Source: Trematomus loennbergii (Eukaryota; Chordata; Actinopteri; Perciformes; Nototheniidae). From it: a stretch of DNA of 64,000 nucleotides. A program made the translations under genes and the position numbers. Position 1 is the stretch's first letter, and every line of letters begins with the position of its first letter. The notes below the pieces were generated by a model. It ran no database searches. It had not been told where the DNA came from and was given only the letters and a program-made list of their open reading frames with translations. The stretch covers positions 19,359,702-19,423,701 of the forward strand of contig JAAOOA010000016.1 in assembly GCA_012861695.1 (NCBI GenBank). The letters are read 5' to 3'. This document shows, piece by piece, positions 58,487 through 64,000 of the stretch.

Positions 58487-60170
58487 GTTTGATTAGTGAT
58501 AGATTACTTTTCTTGCTAAAACGCCATCTTTTCACGCAAATGTTTCTGTCTCTGTGAAATTTGATTTTCTTGTTGTTTTTGTGTGCATCCAGTTCATGCT
58601 TTTCCATCAAAACCCACATAATGGCTTTCCCCCCACACACCTGTTCCCCACTTGCCCAATGTGTGTTTTGATTATGTTTTGTCTCGTTCATGTGAAGGCA
58701 CGCTCTGTGTTTGAGTTTCCGCACAGACATACTCCCTGCCTGAAAAATGTGTTTGCTAGCTGACATCACACGGCAAAGGAACTGTGAATAGACAGGTTGG
58801 TGTCCTTATTACCGTTCACTCTGACTTTGACTCCAATTAGACAGCAGCAGTCAGGGTCATTATTAGAAATTTAATTTTCAAATGCCCTCTGCTGTCATTG
58901 ATTTCTATCCACAGCTAAGTAATTTTCTCTCTGCTGGTCAGATTGATGCATTTGATCATTCTTGTTGGACTCCCGCTAGGTTTCAGAAAAAAAAAAGACA
59001 GTAGCTTTCTAAAGCTCAGTGTTTGGAGTAAATCACTTTTCCATTTGGAATAAAAACCCTTATATGTTTGCTGTTGGTATTTCCATTTATTTATCCAGAG
59101 ATTTAATCTTTTGATATGATATGATGTCGCAGCAGCAATACTTTAGTGGTGACCCAGTTTCACTTCCAACACACTTAATCCACAGACTTGATTGGAATGT
59201 CTGCGATGTAAGAATGAAAATGTACGAAAAAAATACATCACAGCGTGATTCAGAAATTGTGATTCAATAAAATGCCCCAATTGCATTCAGCTGAGATTAG
59301 ATTCACCGTCAAGGCAGAGGCAGCCACGAGGAAGATGTCTGGTGAGAATAACTGGACACAGAGAGTGTCTGCGCGGCGCTGTGGTGGCACGGATGACTTT
59401 CCGGTGACTTTCATTGCTCTGGGCAGTTGGATTTAACTTGACAAAGAGTAATGAGGTTATCGATTGGGCTACAACGAAATAAGCAGTCTTCAACACCTCC
59501 AAAGTCTCTTGGGAGCGAAGGAACAGCCAAGTGCAACATCCTCAAAAATCTGGCCTGGGAAAATGCAGCTCATTGATTTTCGATAGATTATTCCATTAGT
59601 GCCCTAATGTAGTGTGTTGGGGGACAAACACCATCCTTCTAGTTGATTAGAAAATAAGCAATCAAGAAGTGTTGCCTGGCCTGTAAGTGGACAGGAAAGT
59701 GGTAGTGCATTAAGATCTCCAAGACACGCTCCAGATAAAGCCAACACAATTTTCAGTGCCTCTAAGCTCTAGAGACTAATTGTGATAATGATGATATTTT
59801 CTGTTGTGCTTGTAATTTTAGTCTGCTTTTGACACTGTCGATTGAAATTGCAAGGGGTTTTATCAAGTCAGTCATGCGATTCAAATGAATACACCTCCTT
59901 CAGGAGACATTTTATCTTTCATGTCCTCATTTCACATTTGGGATGTGGCTCTGTTTGTAGAAGAACTCCCATCCTATTTTGTTTTTTCATTTTCAAGACA
60001 GTCTACATAGTCCGTCTATGTAAGAAGACTCATGGCATCAATCAAAATGCAAATAAAAGAGTGGCTGCCCTCAAAGGAAGAAAAACAAGATGTTAAGTGA
60101 AGCAACACTAAAATATGTATATGTGTGTCTATTTAAAGCATGACAAAGCTTCTTTGACTTCATTGCAAAG
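58487..60170 (+). other. sorcs3: Intron 7 of the SorCS gene
   Basis: A 1.7-kb intron. No gene or transposon recognised; short open frames at 59842-60096 and on the - strand at 59287-59502 have no domain. Confidence 0.82.
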
Positions 60171-60260
60171 GTGACCAAGTCAGGACGAGCCAGCTACTTT
60201 GTCTCCTTCATGAGAGAGTCCTTCAAGCGGATGAAATTACCGAAATACTGTCTACCAAAG
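60171..60260 (+). CDS. sorcs3: SorCS receptor exon 8
   Basis: Encodes residues 428-457: VTKSGRASYFVSFMRESF, then KRMKLPKYCLPK. The SGRASY block and the KLPKY.LPK end are conserved in the family, and SGRASY again favours SORCS3 in my memory. The 90-bp exon is phase 0 at both ends and ends AAG|GTAAGC. Confidence 0.95.
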
Positions 60261-60484
60261 GTAAGCAAGAAAGAAACCAGCAACCATGTCAGATAATAAG
60301 CGATGTATTATCATAGAAAAACATGATTATTGTTTTGTTTTATAGACTACAAGTCGCACAACAAACGTTAAGAAATGTCACTCTTAATACAGAAGCTCAT
60401 GATCTCTATTTAAATCCTCTTTTGTCTCCACCTGTCTTTCTCACTCATTCTCTGGGTTCATCTGTCTCTCTTTCACACCTCCAG

Positions 60485-60664
60485 GACATGCACATTATCA
60501 GCACAGATGAAAAGCAGGTCTTTGCTGCGGTTCAGGAGTGGAACCAGAACAACACTTACAGCCTTTACATCTCGGACTCCCCGGGGGTCTACTTTACCCT
60601 TTCATTAGAGAACCTAAGAACCAGCAGAGGACCCGCCGGTAACCTGCTGGTCGACTTTTACAAG
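60485..60664 (+). CDS. sorcs3: SorCS receptor exon 9
   Basis: Encodes residues 458-517: DMHIISTDEKQVFAAVQEWN, then YSLYISDSPGVYFTLSLENL, SSRGP-like TSRGPAGN, and LLVDFYK. It is nearly identical to the family core. QNNTY offers an N-glycosylation sequon. The 180-bp exon starts after CTCCAG and ends AAG|GTGTGT, phase 0 at both ends. Confidence 0.97.
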
Positions 60665-60976
60665 GTGTGTAGTTACTCCGCTGTCTCTGCAACACTAATG
60701 CCCCTTTCAGTTACTTCACATAGTAGTAGAAAGCACTTTACCAACCTATGACTGTGATTATAGAGGGGCAGCAGCTACCAATGTTCTATTATCAATTATT
60801 TTTAATTCTCCATTACTTCATTTGTTGGTTTTGTCTATAAAATGTTTTATTACTTTGTGTTTATGATCCTGAGAGGACATATTTAAATTGCTTGTTTTAT
60901 CTGATCAACCTTATAAAATCCAAAGAAATTCACTTTTAAAGATACATAAAGTAGAACAACAGCAAATCCTCAGTTA

Positions 60977-61092
60977 AGCTAAAACACAGTACAAAATGGA
61001 GGTTCTTTACTTTAGTATTCCCATGTTATACTACAATACTTCTACTCTACTTTTGAGAGGTCATTATTGTACTGTTAACGCCACTACATTAA
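60977..61092 (+). repeat. TTAA-bounded segment, copy 1
   Basis: A run from AAGCTAAAACACAGTAC to CGCCACTACATTAA, preceded by TTAA at 60974-60977 and followed by the MITE. It is repeated at 61574-61676 with a roughly 16-bp deletion in the second copy (GGTTCTTTACTTTAGTATTCC here against GTTTCC there). Confidence 0.85.
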
Positions 61093-61573
61093 AGGGGACC
61101 TATCATGCAAAATGCACTTTTGTACGTCTTTTATACATGAATGTGTCCCTGGTGTTCCAGGGAACTCACCAAGTGTCAGAAAACACAACCCTCTCTATTT
61201 TCCTCCATACCCAAATCTCTAAAAAAGGGGCTGCAACAGATCTGATAAAAACTGATCCAGATTTTAACACTGTCCTGACGTCAGGACGGTAGCGCTACGG
61301 CTATTGGGCCAACTCCACCAATCAGGAGGAGACAACCACGGCCATTGCCGTTCGAAAGCGCTGGAGACGCTGTAGTACATATGCCAGGCCAGGTGCTGTT
61401 CTCACTGAATCTGCCCTTGCAAAAACAGAGCTAAAAAATGTCAAATTGAGCAAATTGAGGCATGGCTAAAATGCATGATCTGTTTGGTATTTTGAAAAAA
61501 AAAAGTATAAATATGCCTTTATATAGGTATGGTCCTATACTATATTATTCAAATATAGCATGATAGGTCCACT
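61093..61573. mobile_element. MITE with TTAA target duplication, 481 bp
   Basis: The termini AGGGGACCTATCATGC and GCATGATAGGTCCACT are inverted repeats differing at one base. TTAA lies directly outside both ends (61089-61092 and 61574-61577). TTAA specificity suggests mobilisation by a piggyBac- or Kolobok-type transposase. There is no coding capacity. I recognise the AAGGGGACCTAT(C/T)ATGC end as a frequent fish MITE terminus but cannot name the family. Confidence 0.88.
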
Positions 61574-61676
61574 TTAAGCTAAAACACAGTACAAAATGGA
61601 GTTTCCATGTTATACTACAATACTTCTACTCTACTTTTGAGAGGTCATTATTGTACTGTTAACGCCACTACATTAA
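61574..61676 (+). repeat. TTAA-bounded segment, copy 2
   Basis: Direct copy of 60977-61092, reading TTAAGCTAAAACACAG to CACTACATTAA. Apart from the internal deletion the copies look nearly identical, so the duplication is recent relative to the surrounding repeat. Confidence 0.85.
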
Positions 61677-62137
61677 CTTAACAGTTATTGTTGAAAATGT
61701 TGCAGATTTTACTTATAAAACATATAATGATTCTATAAAATATAATGCATTTTTACAAAATAAACAATAAAAAGTGCACTCAGTAGAGTTCAGATCTCCA
61801 TCAGGTGTGTATAACTTTGGGACTGGACTCCAGGCAAACCTTTTTTTCTTGAATTGAAACTGAACAATCCCAAAATCAAACGAAATAGTAGTTTCCCAAA
61901 ATATAATTAAAAAGCAAAGCAAATCAAATGAGCCCCTACTCAACGTGTGGCAAGTACTGCTTTTTAATGCATCAATAATAATTAACAAAGATTAAAACAA
62001 TATTAACACTGACAAATCACATTCATGTAATACTTTTATTCAACTAATCATTTCAGCTCTAAAGCATCATGAATATAACTGTTTCTTCGGGAAAATACTA
62101 TAGATAATGAATGCATCTTTGCTGTTGTCCTTCCTAG

Positions 62138-62284
62138 GTTGAGGGGATAAACGGGATGTATCTTGCCAACAAACTGCTAGACAGTCATGTCAAGACTTTC
62201 ATCACATACAACAAGGGACAAACATGGGCCCTTCTGCCAGCTCCTGCTGCTGATGTGGCTGGAAATAACCTTCATTGCATTCTG
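62138..62284 (+). CDS. sorcs3: SorCS receptor exon 10: Asp-box-like blade
   Basis: Encodes residues 518-566: VEGINGMYLANKLLDSHVKT, then FITYNKGQTWALLPAPAADV and NNLHCIL. The T540-x-N542-x-G544-x-x-W547 motif is an Asp box with Asn in place of Asp, as is usual at this blade in SorCS proteins. The 147-bp exon starts after TTCCTAG and ends CTG|GTGAGC, phase 0 at both ends. Confidence 0.95.
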
Positions 62285-63167
62285 GTGAGCTTGAGCCTGT
62301 ATGCTGGAGTGAATTTATGCTGTTTTTCATGCGAAATGAAGTTTATGACATCCATCATTCATCAAATGTTTCAACCTCATCAGCTGTGCATTGGATGTTC
62401 TTTGATTCAGAGCCATTTCTTGCACGGGGCGATGCGCAAGCTTCACCATCAGCCTCCTAAATGTCCGAGGAGATGCTCGGCAGGAATGTTCTTATTATCG
62501 GTGTGAAGCACAGAGTGTCTTTGTGTGTAGTTCCAGGGGTTCAGACTTTCCATTAACCTCTGTGATTTCAATTTACTACCTGTAGTCACACTGGACTAAT
62601 GAATGTTAGATTACAATGAATTACATTATGCGGCTGTGTTGTTATTCAGCAGACATGTTATTAATCTAATCCAGTTAGTATGTTCTTTAGAGTCTATTTG
62701 AAGTCATATGAATTGTTAATGGCGTGTTTCAGGGTGTCTCTTTGACATACGATGACCGTCATACTCTCTTCTGCTTCTGACCCCCTTCCAACCTCTGCTG
62801 TTTTCATGTATTGATGTTTTTCAATGTGCTTTAATCTGAGAGATGAGTGGAAATGATTTGAATCAATTTTTCCAGTTTTATCTCCGAATCTTGGGGAATT
62901 TTAATTACATGCCTTGTTTGCTTTAGAATGAAACAATTCAAATGCCCTCTGTGTCCTCTCAGCCATTTTCTCTCTTTTTTTCCAGGCAGAGGAGTTGAAA
63001 GAAACAAAGTATCTTTGTTTTATAAATGCTATCTGAGTATGTTAGCACTTTCCTCTCAACGGGAAGCATACTTTGAAGGCAAAGCTAATTATAATTGCTC
63101 CTGAGTAGATCTGCCTGATACATATTGTCTCAACATGTGCTACAATGGAAATCCTTTTTATTGACAG
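62285..63167 (+). other. sorcs3: Intron 10 of the SorCS gene
   Basis: An 883-bp intron with no recognised element. An early TTTTTTCCAGG at about 62978-62988 resembles an acceptor but does not open into family sequence; the used acceptor is TTTTATTGACAG at 63167. Confidence 0.82.
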
Positions 63168-63270
63168 CCATTTTGTTCGCTGCATCTGCATCTGGAGATG
63201 TCGGAGAATCCATACACGTCCGGACCCATCACCAGCAAAAAGTCTGTGCCAGGAATCATCGTGGCTACAG
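63168..63270 (+). CDS. sorcs3: SorCS receptor exon 11
   Basis: Encodes PFCSLHLHLEMSENPYTSG, then ITSKKSVPGIIVATG. The L-P-[FY]-C-S-L-H-L-H-L motif spans the exon 10/11 junction and is diagnostic of SorCS1/3; the Phe form is the one I associate with SORCS3. The 103-bp exon ends in phase 1 at ACAG|GTAGAG. Confidence 0.95.
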
Positions 63271-63632
63271 GTAGAGTTACATAAAGGAAGGGCATTTGAT
63301 GTCGTAGATGTAACTGATCAGATTAAACCAAAGGTATCATCTCAGATAAATGCATTGTAGCAGTGCAACCACTAAAACACACAAACTAATAACACAGTGC
63401 CCTCTTTCTGTCATTGAAATATGATACTAAAACTCCTACATCTTATATTTTGGGGGGAGATGATTAGGTTGCAGTCATAAATGTGTCCTTCAATGGAAAA
63501 TAGGGACATGCACAGGTTTCACAATATAACTCTTACCGATTTTACGAGTTGATTGTGGATAAAGGTGTGTTGTGAAGTTCCTTTGCTATGTAAATACAAA
63601 CTGAGTGAAATTATTCATGTTTTTGTACTCAG
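63271..63632 (+). other. sorcs3: Intron 11 of the SorCS gene
   Basis: A 362-bp intron between GTAGAG and TTTTTGTACTCAG. Nothing else recognised. Confidence 0.85.
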
Positions 63633-63709
63633 GGAACATTGGAACAGAACTGTCCTCCACTAACCTTGGGATGTTTATAACATCTGACGCAGGAAATAGT
63701 TGGAGACAG
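63633..63709 (+). CDS. sorcs3: SorCS receptor exon 12: Asp box
   Basis: Completes Gly601 and encodes NIGTELSSTNLGMFI, then TSDAGNSWRQ to residue 626. The Asp box is T617-x-D619-x-G621-x-x-W624. The 77-bp exon enters in phase 1 and leaves in phase 0 (CAG|GTGGGT). Confidence 0.95.
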
Positions 63710-63797
63710 GTGGGTACACACATTGATTCCTTTAACTTAAACAGAGTGTGTATTCGTGAGTGAAGCAAGTGAGTAATTTTAATGTGCACTAAAACAG

Positions 63798-63889
63798 ATT
63801 TTCGACGAAGAGCACAACGTTTGGTTTCTTGACAATGGAGGGGCTCTGCTGGCGGTCTTACATTCTCCGACGCCTATTCGACACTTATG
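63798..63889 (+). CDS. sorcs3: SorCS receptor exon 13 (last in window)
   Basis: Encodes residues 627-656 and two bases of a Trp: IFDEEHNVWFLDNGGALLAV, then LHSPTPIRHL(W). NVWFLD-x-GGAL agrees with SORCS3 rather than the V-L-Y-L-D-Q form I recall for SORCS1. The preceding intron is only 88 bp. The exon ends TTATG|GTAGGT. The rest of VPS10, its Cys-rich module, the PKD domain, transmembrane span and tail must lie beyond 64000; about half of a SorCS protein of roughly 1,200 residues is here. Confidence 0.95.
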
Positions 63890-64000
63890 GTAGGTATAGC
63901 TACTCTTCAACATCACACAATATCATAATTACTTTAGGTGGAAGCTGTAGGTGTTGGAAGAGTAGTGGAAAATGACCTGGGTATAATTTCGTTTGTTACT
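63890..64000 (+). other. sorcs3: Start of intron 13, truncated by window end
   Basis: Donor GTAGGT followed by intronic sequence; the next exon is not in the window. Confidence 0.85.

Larger units (their letters stand above)
60665..62137 (+). other. sorcs3: Intron 9 of the SorCS gene, filled with repeat sequence
   Basis: A 1.47-kb intron. From about 60930 to 62010 it resembles the interior of the GGTGGAAAGTAACTAAG repeat (blocks TACTTCTACTCTAC, CACTACATTAACTTAACAG, ACATATAATGATTCTATAAAA). A TTAA MITE (61093-61573) interrupts it, and the segment next to the MITE is present twice. Confidence 0.75.

Noticed and set aside
60323..60751. A 142-codon frame as a single-exon gene
   Set aside because: It is exon 9 of the SorCS gene (60485-60664) extended by chance into both introns. 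The same applies to frames at 56163-56387, 56774-57085 and 62156-62506.
62978..63000. TTTTTTCCAGG as an alternative acceptor before exon 11
   Set aside because: The sequence after it does not continue the family protein, whereas the acceptor at 63167 gives PFCSLHLHL in the correct phase.

Overview
The window reads as vertebrate nuclear DNA, most likely from a teleost fish. It is AT-rich, has no operon-like packing, carries long (CA)n arrays, and holds transposon families I recognise from fish genomes: an L2-type LINE tail, a hAT with an 8-bp target duplication, a TTAA MITE, and the repeat that begins GGTGGAAAGTAACTAAGTA. One protein-coding gene can be supported, on the + strand and split by introns. 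It is the 5' half of a SorCS-family VPS10-domain receptor, closest in my reading to sorcs3. Thirteen coding exons between 39679 and 63889 join in a single frame, every intron is GT-AG, and together they give 656 complete codons. The gene runs off the right edge.

Layout. 1-11340: noncoding, with a diverged direct repeat pair about 3.5 kb apart. 11341-11950: 5'-truncated L2-type LINE 3' end with a (TTGCC)n tail. 12591-13397: two old degenerate dispersed repeats. 13470-16453: a fold-back element of about 3 kb, with unequal minisatellite arms and nested inverted repeats between apparent 7-bp direct repeats. 16461-28849: noncoding with simple repeats. 28858-29933: hAT-Charlie-like element with a perfect 8-bp duplication and an extra internal terminus. 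29942-39478: noncoding. 39479-39678: CpG-bearing proximal flank and 5' UTR of the receptor gene. 39679-63889: receptor exons. Intron 1 (12.2 kb) carries a decayed antisense LINE reverse-transcriptase relic and a (CA)48 array. Intron 9 carries a TTAA MITE lying between two copies of a TTAA-bounded segment.

The encoded protein has a signal peptide, a propeptide ending at a furin-type RVKR site, and a VPS10 beta-propeller with visible Asp boxes. The C-terminal part of VPS10, the PKD domain, the membrane span and the tail lie outside the window. The most unusual non-genic structure is the 13.5-16.5 kb fold-back element. Nearly all other short ORFs in the window are chance or repeat-derived. Family assignments rest on remembered protein and repeat patterns; no search was run.
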